Numbered from the stretch's first letter, positions 27,875-36,743 are shown. The stretch is 64,000 nt of DNA from an uncultured Arsenicibacter sp. (GCF_945952095.1 NZ_CAMFHL010000008.1:1-64000); one strand, 5' to 3'. Program-made: numbers and translations. The notes: a model not told the origin generated them from the letters alone.

Positions 27875-29342
27875 CCGTACCGGGTGATTTCAGACGATTT
27901 AACGTGTAGCAAACCAGCCGGTTTGCTACCTTTTTTTTGCCGTCTGCCGACCGCAGATTACCCAGTGTCAGCTCATACACATAGCCTTTTTTCAGCTCGC
28001 CGAGTGTCAGCGATACCGTCCGTTTGTCGGCCGACAGTTTCACATCCGAAACCGCTACCGGCTGGCTGTCCGTTTCGGGCGACCCATAGGCGCGGTGGTA
28101 TTTGTAATAAAACCGGCGGAAGGCATAACTGGCAACCTGCCGAGCAGCTGCTTCGTCGAGTGGCTGCGAAAAGGTCAGGTCGAAGCCGGTGGCCGTCAGA
28201 TGCATGTCCATGAGGTCGAGCGGAACGCCCTGTTTATAAACAATCCGCTGCAACCCGCGGGCGCCCACCCAGCCGTGATCGTTCTGACCAACCCACAGGC
28301 TGCCATCGGGCGCAAACGCCAGCCGGTTATTACCCATCCTGAGGCCGGCCTTATCCATGAACGGAATACATGCCCCCTGCAACTCGCCGTCGACCTCATC
28401 GAACAGCACCCGGACGAGGCGCGGGAAATCCATTTCGCCCACGAACAGCTGCCCGGCATACGGCCCGAATTTACCGCCGGTCTTATCGGCCACCATCTGC
28501 GTCGGTGAGTGGGCGATGCGCTGGTGCGGAAACGCCACGACTTCACGGGTACGCATGCTGTCGAGCTGTGCCGGTGTCAGGGTCAGCGGGTCGATGTCGG
28601 GGAAGCCTTCCCGCCAGACCAGGCTTGCAGGGTGGCCATAAAACTTTCCTTTTTCGACGTAGTACAGTTTGCTGGTCCCCAGCCAGTCGCCCTGGTTGTC
28701 GGTCACCAGCAGGCGGCCTTTGGCATCGAAGCCGATCCCGTTCGGCGACCGGAACCCCGAAGCCCACGGCGTCAGCTTGCCGTCGGGCGACAGCTGCATG
28801 ACCCAACCGCGGTAGGGCACACAGGCATACATCCGCCCCTGCCGCCCCAGCGAATCGTACCGGCCACGGATTTCGTCGCGGATACCGGCCCCGTTCGAAG
28901 CCGTGTTGAGGCTGAAATACAGGTTCCCTTTGGCATCTTTCACCGGCCCGAATGCAAACTCATGGTAGTTACCCGACATCCCGAACTGGTCCGAAACAGT
29001 CTCATAGCGGTCGGCCACGCCGTCGCCGTTCGTATCTTTAATCCGCGTCAGTTCAGGGCGCTGCATGACCAGCACTTCGTTGTTACTGACGGGTATAACG
29101 CCCAGCGGATCGTGCAGTCCTTCGGCGAACAACGACCATTTTCTGGTTTTAGGATGATACATCATCACCTCCCCGCGGTGAAAACAGGCCACCAGCCGTC
29201 CGTCGGGCATAAAGGCAATGCCACCCGTTTCAACAATCAGGCCTTCGGGCGTCGGAATCGTTTCGACAGTATAATAATCCGTTATGGTATCGGCGGGCGC
29301 GGCAACGGCCAGCAGGGTTGATAAAAAAAGCGTCAGCAGCAT
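27852..29342 (-). CDS. Secreted beta-propeller protein resembling glucose/sorbosone dehydrogenases
   Basis: The product has 496 residues. A signal peptide (MLLTLFLSTLLAVAAPAD) is followed by a six-bladed propeller of the kind found in PQQ-type sugar dehydrogenases and the large membrane-bound dehydrogenase-like proteins. Marks are GIAFMPDGRLVACFHRGEV, DTNGDGVADRYE, FGFDAKGRLLV-like blades (seen as GIGFDAKGRLLVTDNQGDW), LFVGEMDFPRLVRVLFD and NNRLAFAPDGSLWVGQNDHG. The last 110 residues form a beta-sandwich-like end. There is no CxxCH haem motif. It lies 12 bp after the cupredoxin gene in the same direction, suggesting a working pair. The substrate is unknown. Confidence 0.75.
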   Translation of the reverse strand: MLLTLFLSTLLAVAAPADTITDYYTVETIPTPEGLIVETGGIAFMPDGRLVACFHRGEVMMYHPKTRKWSLFAEGLHDPLGVIPVSNNEVLVMQRPELTRIKDTNGDGVADRYETVSDQFGMSGNYHEFAFGPVKDAKGNLYFSLNTASNGAGIRDEIRGRYDSLGRQGRMYACVPYRGWVMQLSPDGKLTPWASGFRSPNGIGFDAKGRLLVTDNQGDWLGTSKLYYVEKGKFYGHPASLVWREGFPDIDPLTLTPAQLDSMRTREVVAFPHQRIAHSPTQMVADKTGGKFGPYAGQLFVGEMDFPRLVRVLFDEVDGELQGACIPFMDKAGLRMGNNRLAFAPDGSLWVGQNDHGWVGARGLQRIVYKQGVPLDLMDMHLTATGFDLTFSQPLDEAAARQVASYAFRRFYYKYHRAYGSPETDSQPVAVSDVKLSADKRTVSLTLGELKKGYVYELTLGNLRSADGKKKVANRLVCYTLNRLKSPGTATVRTKP

Positions 29343-29354
29343 GAATGAACGTTG

Positions 29355-30485
29355 TTAAGGGACAAGCATTGTTACGGAAAACTGACGGGTACCCGCCGGT
29401 AACTCCAGGCGGCCGTTTTTCGCCGATGCCACCACATTATTGATCCGGGTCTGGTACTGTACGCCCTCCTGCTGATCGAGCAGGAACGTAACCGGCAACT
29501 TTCCGGCCGACAGCGTAAACTGCCGCACAAGCCCCCGCTTACCCGGAACAGCCCTGATGAGCTCCGTAACCTGCACACTGCCCAGCGAGTAGCTGAATTT
29601 CGGATAGCGGTTCACCAGTTCGTAGCCCTTGAACTGCGGCACCGGGGTGGCAGTGCCAATGCGGAACGGGAACCCCGACCGGTCGTTATAGTAAATATCG
29701 CCGACCACCTTTGTCAGGCGGTTGCCGTTGCCTTCCCAGTGGCCGTAGCTGTCGACAAACCCGCCGGTCCAGGCATAGCGCAACCGGCACGAGCCGGCAT
29801 CCCAGCAGTACGACTGCTGACCGGCCGTAGGGTCGGCCGGCAGGCCAACGGCAATGGCAGCCGGACCGCATTCGGGCATAAAAGTCCGGTAAAGCGCCGG
29901 AAACGTCATCTTGTAGGGATGGGCCGATTGTTTTCCGTGGGCCGCATGATCGCCGGCATCCGCCCGCTTCGGTACATACGGATCTTCGTCAACCGGTGGC
30001 AACCGCTTCGGCTCGCGGGTGGCGTGGATGACCCCATACATCACATACCCGTGCCCGGGGTAGGTACACACAAACGGATAGGCACCTTCGTCGAGCGTCA
30101 GGGTCAGCGTATCGGTATGGCTTGGTTCCAGCAGCGGTATGTTGGCGATCACCTCCGGCAGGTTCGGTACATAGTTTTTCTTCGCCCCGTCAGTGCCCAT
30201 TTTCAGCGCCGCTTCCACTACTTTCATGCGCGAATTCGGTCGGGTGACCACGAGGTTGTGCGACATGTCATCGGCATTTTCGAGAACGATCCGGAAACGA
30301 GTTTTCGGTTTTACCACAAGCCGGGTCTGTTCGTACTGAAGACCGGCCAGGGCACGGATAACGATGGTTGTATCGGCGTAAGCAGCTGTAGCACCCTGGC
30401 AAACAGGTGGTTTAGTAACAGCAGGCTCAGCGAACAGGTGCAGCCAGAGCCAGAACGAGCTTATGAAATAAAACGTTGACAGCAT
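29355..30485 (-). CDS. Secreted cupredoxin (azurin/plastocyanin-like) with C-terminal domain
   Basis: The product has 376 residues. A hydrophobic N-terminus (MLSTFYFISSFWLWLHLFAEP) is a signal peptide. A type I copper domain spans about 35-155, with ligand His in ENADDMSHNLVV and Cys, His and likely Met in FVCTYPGHGYVMYG. The C-terminal 210 residues (from PYKMTFPALYRTF) form a separate beta-rich domain with WTGGFVDSYGHWEGNG and YYNDRSGFPFRIG that I cannot name. The cupredoxin could take electrons from the dehydrogenase-like propeller encoded 12 bp downstream; this is inference from position. Confidence 0.78.
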   Translation of the reverse strand: MLSTFYFISSFWLWLHLFAEPAVTKPPVCQGATAAYADTTIVIRALAGLQYEQTRLVVKPKTRFRIVLENADDMSHNLVVTRPNSRMKVVEAALKMGTDGAKKNYVPNLPEVIANIPLLEPSHTDTLTLTLDEGAYPFVCTYPGHGYVMYGVIHATREPKRLPPVDEDPYVPKRADAGDHAAHGKQSAHPYKMTFPALYRTFMPECGPAAIAVGLPADPTAGQQSYCWDAGSCRLRYAWTGGFVDSYGHWEGNGNRLTKVVGDIYYNDRSGFPFRIGTATPVPQFKGYELVNRYPKFSYSLGSVQVTELIRAVPGKRGLVRQFTLSAGKLPVTFLLDQQEGVQYQTRINNVVASAKNGRLELPAGTRQFSVTMLVP

Positions 30486-30673
30486 GGGGTAAGGTATCAG
30501 CGATCCGGATAGGCCGACATGACGACGGAATTACGGCATACTCAATGCCAGGCCGCCGCCTGTTTGCCGCCTATATAATCAGAAGAGGCAGAAACGTTAG
30601 CTTTTTTACTCTTAAATTTTCCTAAATATGCCGCACATTATACAGGTGTTCGCTCGTTTTTGGTGAAAAGACC

Positions 30674-30681
30674 TATTTTTG
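30674..30681 (+). promoter_or_regulatory. Bacteroidota -7 box (TATTTTTG) for the ftsX operon
   Basis: Exact TAnnTTTG match, 90 bp before the ftsX GTG. A TTTG lies upstream but too close to be the -33 element. The remaining 285 bp between the divergent genes shows nothing else clear. Confidence 0.4.
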
Positions 30682-30770
30682 CATAAGTTAGGCCGACAGA
30701 CATCGTTGCCGGTCGGGTAGTACGATCTTGTCTACGGTCTCTTCGTCTAACGTTTTAATGGTAAGCAGCA

Positions 30771-31652
30771 GTGGCTCGAAAAAAGAAAAAAGTTGGCAAA
30801 TATCCCGCAGGCCTGATTTTGTTCAGCATGACGCTGGCGCTGTTTCTCATTGGTTTTTGTGGCTTACTGGCTATTCAGTCAAAACGGCTGGTGACCTACA
30901 TCCGCGAGAATTACGAGGTGCGGGCATTTCTTGACAAAGACGTAAAGTCCGCTTCCATCGAACGGGTAAAAGAGTCGCTGAAAAGCCGGCCGTATGTGGC
31001 CATCGCCAACGATACGCCACAGGTTTCATTTGTCTCGAAAGAGCAGGCCGCCCGCGACTTTATTGCCGAAACCAAAGAGAATTTCGAGGAATTTCTGGAA
31101 GACAACCCGCTCCGCGACAGCTACCGGATTAAACTCCGCGAAGACTATTTTGACGAGACCAAACTGAAAGCCATCAAAGACGATCTGGACCAGATCGACG
31201 GCGTGGCCGATGTAGTATATCAGGAGAATATTGTGGACAGCATCAACCGGAACATCACCAAAATTTACATTGTGATGTCCGTTTTCGCCGTTTTTCTGCT
31301 GCTGATCATCGTTGTCCTGATGAACAACACTATCCGCCTTGCCCTGTATTCGCAGCGGTTACTGATCCGGAGTATGCAGCTGGTAGGCGCCACCAACGGC
31401 TTCATTACGCGGCCATTTCTGGTGCGGGGTGTTGGTCAGGGCTTTATCAGCGGCCTGATTGCCGCCGGTTTAGTAGCCGGTACGCTGCAGCTGGCGCTGT
31501 ATAACCTGCCGGAGCTTACGGTATTGCAGGAGCCTGTAAAGCTCGCACTGCTGCTGGGCGGTATTATTTTACTAGGCGTTTTCATCGGCCTGCTCAGTAC
31601 GTTTCAGGCCGTCAACCGGTATCTGGGCGTACACCTGGACGATCTTCATTAA
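30771..31652 (+). CDS. ftsX: Cell division protein FtsX
   Basis: The 293-residue permease-like protein starts with GTG and a basic tail (MARKKKKVGKYPAG). It has one N-terminal helix, a periplasmic domain of about 120 residues (YEVRAFLDKDVKSASIERVK, FVSKEQAARDF) and three C-terminal helices (YIVMSVFAVFLLLIIVVLMN, MQLVGATNGFITRPFLVRG). With the ATPase FtsE, encoded elsewhere, it controls peptidoglycan hydrolases at the division site. It is the first gene of the set ftsX, DUF3098, uppP, truB, ribF, an order typical of Bacteroidota. Confidence 0.92.
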   Translation: MARKKKKVGKYPAGLILFSMTLALFLIGFCGLLAIQSKRLVTYIRENYEVRAFLDKDVKSASIERVKESLKSRPYVAIANDTPQVSFVSKEQAARDFIAETKENFEEFLEDNPLRDSYRIKLREDYFDETKLKAIKDDLDQIDGVADVVYQENIVDSINRNITKIYIVMSVFAVFLLLIIVVLMNNTIRLALYSQRLLIRSMQLVGATNGFITRPFLVRGVGQGFISGLIAAGLVAGTLQLALYNLPELTVLQEPVKLALLLGGIILLGVFIGLLSTFQAVNRYLGVHLDDLH

Positions 31653-31707
31653 CCGATTAACGAACCGGCGCCCGCAGGCACCGGCAATTCTATAAATTCG
31701 TAAAAAC

Positions 31708-32013
31708 ATGGCAAAAGTCAGTCCTAGAGGAAAAGAAACAACAGCACCGGAAACGGCAGAAAGCCAGCCGGTTGTATCACGGTTTACGAGCACCCCGAAG
31801 CCCGACAAGGCAGCGGCGCTTCCGTTCGGTAAAACAAACTATCAGCTGATGGTCGCCGGTATTCTGGTCATTCTGCTGGGTTTCTTCGTGATGACGCTGG
31901 ATAAAGAGACCTTCGGCTTCGGCGCACTAGGCCTGACCGTTGGTCCGCTGATCGTTATGGCCGGTTTCATCGTTGAATTCTTTGCGATTCTGAAGAAGCC
32001 GAATCAGGCATAA
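31708..32013 (+). CDS. DUF3098-family small membrane protein
   Basis: The product has 101 residues. A soluble, charged N-terminus (MAKVSPRGKETTAPETAES) precedes two membrane helices (YQLMVAGILVILLGFFVMT; ALGLTVGPLIVMAGFIVEFF). The family is known from the ftsX-uppP neighbourhood of Bacteroidota and has no assigned function; a link to envelope growth is inferred from position. A hairpin follows at 32028. Confidence 0.85.
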   Translation: MAKVSPRGKETTAPETAESQPVVSRFTSTPKPDKAAALPFGKTNYQLMVAGILVILLGFFVMTLDKETFGFGALGLTVGPLIVMAGFIVEFFAILKKPNQA

Positions 32014-32027
32014 TCATCCGTTTCCCC

Positions 32028-32072
32028 AATCAGCGCAAGGCCTTGCCCCACCGGTAAGGCCTTGCGCTGATT
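32028..32072 (+). terminator. Hairpin between DUF3098 and uppP
   Basis: The perfect 17-bp arms aatcagcgcaaggcctt and inverse have an 11-nt loop. No strong T-run follows, so it may attenuate rather than stop transcription into uppP, 20 bp downstream. It may also be a palindromic repeat. Confidence 0.6.
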
Positions 32073-32091
32073 CTGCATTTTATACCCATTC

Positions 32092-32958
32092 ATGGACATT
32101 CTACACGCAATTTTTCTGGCCATCATCGAGGGCCTGACCGAGTTTTTGCCGGTGTCGTCAACCGGCCACATGATCATCTACTCGTCGCTGGCCGGTATTG
32201 CGAGCGATGAGTTCACCAAGCTCTACACGGTAAACGTGCAGTTTGGCTGTATCCTGTCGGTACTTGTCCTGTACCGCCGCCGCTTCCTGATCGACACCCG
32301 GACGCGGGAGTCTGAACTGGCCCGCTGGTACACCCTGCTCCCGATCTCGATTCAGCAGAAACTGGGTTCGTTTGCCGGTGTAATCGACTTTTACCTGAAG
32401 CTGTTTGTGGCTTTTCTGCCCGCCGCCGTTATCGGTTTCCTGCTGAACGACTTCATCGACTCACTGCTAGAAAACGTGGTTGTTGTGGCCATTTCCCTGC
32501 TCCTGGGCGGCATTGTGCTGGTTTATATTGACCGCATCATGCAGCAGCGTACCCGCGATTACGACGTAACGTTTCCGGAAGCCCTGCGCATTGGTTTCTT
32601 CCAGTGTATTGCCATGATTCCGGGCGTTTCGCGGTCGGCAGCTACCATTATCGGGGGTATGTTCCAGGGCCTTTCGCGCACCCAGGCCGCCGAGTTTTCG
32701 TTTTTCCTTGCCGTGCCGACCATGGCGGCAGCCACGGGCTATAAACTGCTCAAAACCTACAAGCTGCTGAGCCCCGACGATGTGCAGATACTGCTGATCG
32801 GCAACGCCATCGCCTTTGTCGTCGGGCTGCTGGCGATACGCGGCTTTGTCGGCTTCCTGACCCGTTACGGCTTTAAAGTTTTCGGCTATTACCGAATTAT
32901 CCTCGGCCTGATCCTGTTAGGTCTGGTAGCATCGGGCGTTAAACTGGATGTCATCTAA
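32092..32958 (+). CDS. uppP: Undecaprenyl-diphosphatase
   Basis: The 288-residue BacA/UppP-type integral membrane enzyme turns undecaprenyl diphosphate into the monophosphate lipid carrier for cell-wall synthesis. The family signature EGLTEFLPVSSTGHMI lies near residue 12, and the second active-site region PGVSRSAATIIGGM near 183. About eight membrane helices are seen. It is slightly longer than the E. coli enzyme because of a loop around residues 75-110 (TRESELARWYTLLPISIQQK). The third gene of the ftsX operon. Confidence 0.95.
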   Translation: MDILHAIFLAIIEGLTEFLPVSSTGHMIIYSSLAGIASDEFTKLYTVNVQFGCILSVLVLYRRRFLIDTRTRESELARWYTLLPISIQQKLGSFAGVIDFYLKLFVAFLPAAVIGFLLNDFIDSLLENVVVVAISLLLGGIVLVYIDRIMQQRTRDYDVTFPEALRIGFFQCIAMIPGVSRSAATIIGGMFQGLSRTQAAEFSFFLAVPTMAAATGYKLLKTYKLLSPDDVQILLIGNAIAFVVGLLAIRGFVGFLTRYGFKVFGYYRIILGLILLGLVASGVKLDVI

Positions 32959-33011
32959 GCAGCCGGTATACACAGGCTGACGATTGGTGTCGCAGCTCCG
33001 ATACAGTATTT

Positions 33012-33746
33012 ATGTCAACTGATTCTGCATTGAAACCAGAAAATCAACCGGCCGATCCCGGGCAGGTTATTCTCATTGATAAGCCGCTCGAATGGACCTC
33101 GTTCGATGTCGTCAAAAAATTAAAGTGGGCCTGTAAGTTTAAGAAAATCGGCCATGCCGGTACGCTTGACCCGCTTGCCACCGGTCTGCTTATTCTGTGT
33201 ACCGGTAAAAAAACAAAGGAAATCGACAGCTACCAGGCACAGGAAAAAGAATATACCGGTACGCTGGTGCTCGGCCGTACGACCCCGTCGGTCGATCTGG
33301 AAACGGAGTTTGACGCCGAATTCGACACGTCTGCCATTACCGCCGACGATGTCAGGGCAGCCGTAGCACAGCTGACCGGCAGTATTCAGCAGATTCCGCC
33401 GATTTATTCAGCCATCCGCGTCAACGGCGAACGGTTGTATGAACGGGCTCGCCGCGGCGAAACCGCCGATCAGGTAGAGGGTGGCATCAAAAGCCGGACC
33501 GTGGAGATCTCAGCCTTCGACATTACGACTGATACCCTGGGCACCGACCCGTTTCCTACGCTACATTTCCGCATCGTTTGTTCAAAAGGCACGTATATTC
33601 GCAGTCTGGTCCGCGATCTGGGCCTGCTGCTGCAGAACGGAGCGTATATGAGCAGCCTGCGCCGCACCCGGATCGGTGCTTTCCGGATCGAAGAGGCCGA
33701 TTCTATTGAGGGATTTATTGAGACGTTTAAAGCGCAGCCAGTCTGA
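33012..33746 (+). CDS. truB: tRNA pseudouridine(55) synthase
   Basis: The 244-residue enzyme makes pseudouridine 55 in the T-loop of tRNAs. The catalytic Asp is in KIGHAGTLDPLATGLLILC (near residue 56). Other marks are DKPLEWTSFDVVKKLKW at the N-terminus, YTGTLVLGRTTPSVDLETE, PPIYSAIRVNGERLYERARR and VCSKGTYIRSLVRDLG. It lacks a separate PUA domain, as usual in Bacteroidota. It lies in the same direction as uppP and ribF with gaps of 53 and 27 bp. Confidence 0.95.
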   Translation: MSTDSALKPENQPADPGQVILIDKPLEWTSFDVVKKLKWACKFKKIGHAGTLDPLATGLLILCTGKKTKEIDSYQAQEKEYTGTLVLGRTTPSVDLETEFDAEFDTSAITADDVRAAVAQLTGSIQQIPPIYSAIRVNGERLYERARRGETADQVEGGIKSRTVEISAFDITTDTLGTDPFPTLHFRIVCSKGTYIRSLVRDLGLLLQNGAYMSSLRRTRIGAFRIEEADSIEGFIETFKAQPV

Positions 33747-33773
33747 TTATCAGCCGGTGTGCGCCTGTTACCT

Positions 33774-34703
33774 ATGATTGTTCATACTAGTTTAGATTCG
33801 TTTCCGGAACTCTCCTATTCCGTCGTGACCAGTGGTACATTCGACGGCGTTCATCGGGGGCATCAGAAAATTCTGGAACGGCTGACAGAGGTTGCCCGCG
33901 CCAATAACGGGCAATCGGTACTGCTGACGTACTGGCCCCATCCACGGACGGTGGTGTCGAATGATAGCCAGAACCTGAAGCTGCTGACCACGCTCGATGA
34001 AAAAATCGCCCTGCTCGAACAGGCGGGGGTCGATCATCTGGTAGTGATTCCGTTCACGCGGTCGTTTTCACAACTTACCTCCGAAGAGTTTATCCAGTCG
34101 ATTCTAATTGATAAAATCCGGACCAGAAAACTGGTTATCGGCTATGACCACCGTTTTGGCCGCGACCGCGAAGGCGGGTTTGATTACATTCAGAAACATC
34201 AGGCAGAGTACGGCTTTGAGGTAGAAGAAATTCCGCGTCAGGACGTAGAAGCGGTCGGTGTCAGTTCCTCGAAAATCCGGCAGGCTCTGGCCGACGGACA
34301 GGTACAGACCACGATCAAATTTCTGGGCCGTCCCTACAACCTCAACGGAACGGTTGTTAAAGGCCGGCAGCTGGGCCGGACCATCGGCTTCCCGACGGCA
34401 AATCTGCAGGTCGACGATGCCAATAAGCTTATTCCGGCCAACGGCGTGTATGCGGTCGAAGTACTGTACAAAGGCCAGACGTTCGGCGGGATGACCAATA
34501 TCGGTTTCCGGCCGACGGTTGCAGGAACGCACCAGACCATCGAAACCTACATTTTTGATTTTGACAAGGATATTTACGGCGAACATATCCGGTTACTGTT
34601 CCGCGAGTTCATCCGGTATGAGCAGAAATTCAGTGGTCTGCCCGCACTGATCGAACAACTCGGCAAGGATCAGGCGCAGGCCCGCACGCTGCTCGGCCTC
34701 TAA
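33774..34703 (+). CDS. ribF: Bifunctional riboflavin kinase / FAD synthetase
   Basis: The product has 309 residues. The N-terminal FMN adenylyltransferase domain has SGTFDGVHRGHQKIL, VLLTYWPHPRTVV and VIGYDHRFGRDREGGF. The C-terminal flavokinase domain (about 185-309) has LGRTIGFPTANLQV, NGVYAVEV and TNIGFRPTV. It makes FMN and then FAD, which the flavoenzymes of this window (PobA, the ferredoxin reductase) need, though no special link is implied. The ATG at 33774 gives the normal N-terminus; a GTG at 33759 is less likely. A terminator follows. Confidence 0.95.
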   Translation: MIVHTSLDSFPELSYSVVTSGTFDGVHRGHQKILERLTEVARANNGQSVLLTYWPHPRTVVSNDSQNLKLLTTLDEKIALLEQAGVDHLVVIPFTRSFSQLTSEEFIQSILIDKIRTRKLVIGYDHRFGRDREGGFDYIQKHQAEYGFEVEEIPRQDVEAVGVSSSKIRQALADGQVQTTIKFLGRPYNLNGTVVKGRQLGRTIGFPTANLQVDDANKLIPANGVYAVEVLYKGQTFGGMTNIGFRPTVAGTHQTIETYIFDFDKDIYGEHIRLLFREFIRYEQKFSGLPALIEQLGKDQAQARTLLGL

Positions 34704-34707
34704 AAAC

Positions 34708-34742
34708 AAACGCCCGGCTTCCTGAACAGAGGCCGGGCGTTT
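34708..34742. terminator. Bidirectional terminator between ribF and the tectonin gene
   Basis: The arms aaacgcccggc and gccgggcgttt are perfect over 11 bp with a 13-nt loop, an A-run before and a T-run after. It sits between convergent genes and can serve both. Confidence 0.85.
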
Positions 34743-34758
34743 TATGTTGCAGGCTAAT

Positions 34759-35532
34759 TCAGCCTTTCGTGCGGTACAGGGTGCCGTTTTCAACAACGTA
34801 CAGCATACCGTCCATAGCCACAATCAGGCTTACGTCTTTCAGGATACCATCCGGCCCGATCTGCTCATAATTGCCATTGACGTCGGTCCGGAACAGCGTA
34901 CCGTCTTTCTCGACACTCCACAGGTAATTCTGGTCGGCCACCATCGCTACCGTATTTTCCCAGTCGCCTTTTTTGCCCACCTGCTGCCACGTCATGGAGC
35001 GGATACTGGTGCGGTAAAGCGTACCGTTTTCGACAGTCCAGAGGTAATCACCCATCGACTCCAGCATGTCGGCATCCTCAAACTCGCCTTTGCTGCCAAT
35101 CTGCCGCCACGTGCCGTTTTTAGCGGTTTCGTACAGCGTGCCGTTGGTTTCGATGCTGTAAAGTTTACCGTTCATGGCTACCATGCCTTCGGTATTCTGC
35201 CAGTCGCCGGTTTTACCCACCTGCCGCCATCCGCCCGAAGCAGGATTTGTGCGGTACAGTGATCCATCCTCAATCGTCCAGATTTCACCGTCCATGGCTA
35301 CCAGCACTTCGGCGTGATCAAATTCGCCTTTGGCGCCTATTTGTTCATAATTCCCCTGTTTGTCGGTTTTAAATAAAGTGCCATCCTGCTCAATACTGTA
35401 TAAATTGCCGTTCAACGCGGCAACAGCAATCGTATTCTGCCAGTCGCCGGTTTTGCCGACCTGCTGCCAGCGTTGGGAAAAAGCGACATGCCAGGTTAAG
35501 CTGATCAGGAAGATTAGAAAGGTACGTTTCAT
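34759..35532 (-). CDS. Secreted six-bladed tectonin-type beta-propeller protein
   Basis: The product has 257 residues from the ATG at 35532, with a signal peptide (MKRTFLIFLISLTWHVAFSQ). The rest is six repeats of about 40 residues. Odd repeats read WxQVGKxGDWxNT...LYSIExDGTL. Even repeats read YEQIGxKGEFxxA...LWTVENGTLYRT. Three such pairs suggest growth by doubling of a two-blade unit. Family knowledge: tectonins bind sugars such as methylated glycans or lipopolysaccharide. The binding role here is inferred. No catalytic motif is seen. Confidence 0.8.
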   Translation of the reverse strand: MKRTFLIFLISLTWHVAFSQRWQQVGKTGDWQNTIAVAALNGNLYSIEQDGTLFKTDKQGNYEQIGAKGEFDHAEVLVAMDGEIWTIEDGSLYRTNPASGGWRQVGKTGDWQNTEGMVAMNGKLYSIETNGTLYETAKNGTWRQIGSKGEFEDADMLESMGDYLWTVENGTLYRTSIRSMTWQQVGKKGDWENTVAMVADQNYLWSVEKDGTLFRTDVNGNYEQIGPDGILKDVSLIVAMDGMLYVVENGTLYRTKG

Positions 35533-35668
35533 TGGTTTTATGCCATTGATTTTGTGCCGTATCTCCATGATACGGCAGCATTGCGGCGATCGAAAATAAA
35601 ATGCAGCTAAAATTCAGTCAATATTTTACCCTGTATATGCTACGATTTTACCAAAATAGTCCTTTTTT

Positions 35669-35741
35669 GTAAACGCCTTACCAAATAATTATCCGTTATT
35701 TCCGGTATATTTAACTAATCAATTTTAGTGTAAACGTTTAC
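35669..35741. promoter_or_regulatory. Pair of operator-like sites, one a perfect palindrome
   Basis: gtaaacgtttac (35730-35741) is a 12-bp perfect palindrome followed by caagg. A related sequence, gtaaacgccttaccaaa, starts at 35669, 61 bp upstream. Both lie in the AT-rich 285 bp between the divergent tectonin gene and the gene at 35818. The form resembles LacI-family operators. Confidence 0.35.
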
Positions 35742-35817
35742 CAAGGGCAAACACACCTGCGGTAGTCCATTTGATAGATTGACACAGCAATCAGGGGCGG
35801 GGGATGGTTATACCTGC

Positions 35818-36159
35818 ATGATAACACTAGCCGACGCGACCAGTTTACTGGAGCAAACAACCGACTTATTGCATAATTCGCCGACATCCGAAGCAGGCAT
35901 ACCGTTACTGGATCAGTGGATCGGCGCCTTGCGGCAAGCCCCCAATACGAAACCGATTGCGGATGCGCTTGCGACCCTGAAAACCCGGCTACAGGCTGAA
36001 CCGGCCGATGAAGCCGCTGTCCGGACGTCACTGGGGCAAGTTGCAGACTTACTGTCGGCACTCAGTCCCGAAACCGGTTCCGAAGGCGAAATGCCATCGC
36101 TGCTGGAAGGATTGGCCGCTGCTCTTCGTGAAGCCGGTGAAACATCTATCACCGATTAA
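35818..36159 (+). CDS. Hypothetical small acidic helical protein
   Basis: The product has 113 residues from the ATG at 35818; a TTG at 35779 would only add a poor leader. The sequence is Ala/Leu-rich and acidic and probably all-helical (DATSLLEQTTDLL, PIADALATLKTRLQAE, SLLEGLAAALREAGE). No signal peptide, membrane segment or known motif is seen. It may form a unit with the small gene 35 bp downstream. Function unknown. Confidence 0.55.
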   Translation: MITLADATSLLEQTTDLLHNSPTSEAGIPLLDQWIGALRQAPNTKPIADALATLKTRLQAEPADEAAVRTSLGQVADLLSALSPETGSEGEMPSLLEGLAAALREAGETSITD

Positions 36160-36194
36160 TTGTTACGCCAGAAACCAAACCGTCAGTCAGTATC

Positions 36195-36479
36195 ATGAAA
36201 CTTACGTGGACGTACTACCCCAAAGACGACACCTCATCGGTCACGCTGACGGTCATTTATATTCCCGCGCTGGACAGCTATAAACTGACCCACGGGGGTT
36301 ATCTGACCCCTGATAATGTGGCCTATGTCGATCGCGAAACCTACCGGATTTTCGATAACGGCCCGCTGCCCCACCGGCGGGATGCGTTCCAGCGGCTGCT
36401 GCGGATCAGTATACCCGATATGGCGACCGAATCCTTCCGGTTTCAGGAGCTGGCTGTACATCTGCCGGATCAGCAGTAA
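36195..36479 (+). CDS. Hypothetical small protein
   Basis: The product has 94 residues and I do not recognise it. It looks beta-rich (MKLTWTYYPKDDTSSVTLTV, YKLTHGGYLTPDNVAYVD) with a more helical, basic end (HRRDAFQRLLRI). No signal or membrane segment is seen. It follows the previous small gene in the same direction after 35 bp. Confidence 0.55.
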   Translation: MKLTWTYYPKDDTSSVTLTVIYIPALDSYKLTHGGYLTPDNVAYVDRETYRIFDNGPLPHRRDAFQRLLRISIPDMATESFRFQELAVHLPDQQ

Positions 36480-36527
36480 ATGAAGCGTTTATGACCTCCT
36501 GCTACTAACTCCAGGGCCTGGCTTTAA

Positions 36528-36686
36528 AGCGCTTCCGCATCAGGCCGTCACAGCAGATTTCAGAACGATCATCCATATACGCAACTGATCAGGCAGTTTG
36601 TGGGCAGCACTATCGACGCGCTTACCAGCAAAGGCATTCGCCCGACCGGCAACGCTTTCTGCCCGGTAAACAGGCCGTATTATTAG
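36528..36686 (+). other. Possible gene relic
   Basis: Between the genes at 36195 and 36744 there is an open stretch without a start codon. It reads NDHPYTQLIRQFVGSTI, then DALTSKGIRPTGN, and ends at TAG 36684-36686. The composition looks protein-like but I know no homologue. A second frame is also open here, so chance cannot be excluded. Confidence 0.15.
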
Positions 36687-36743
36687 TTATTTTTTACTAT
36701 AATATATAGTTTATAATAACCATTAACCGATCGGATTATTGTT

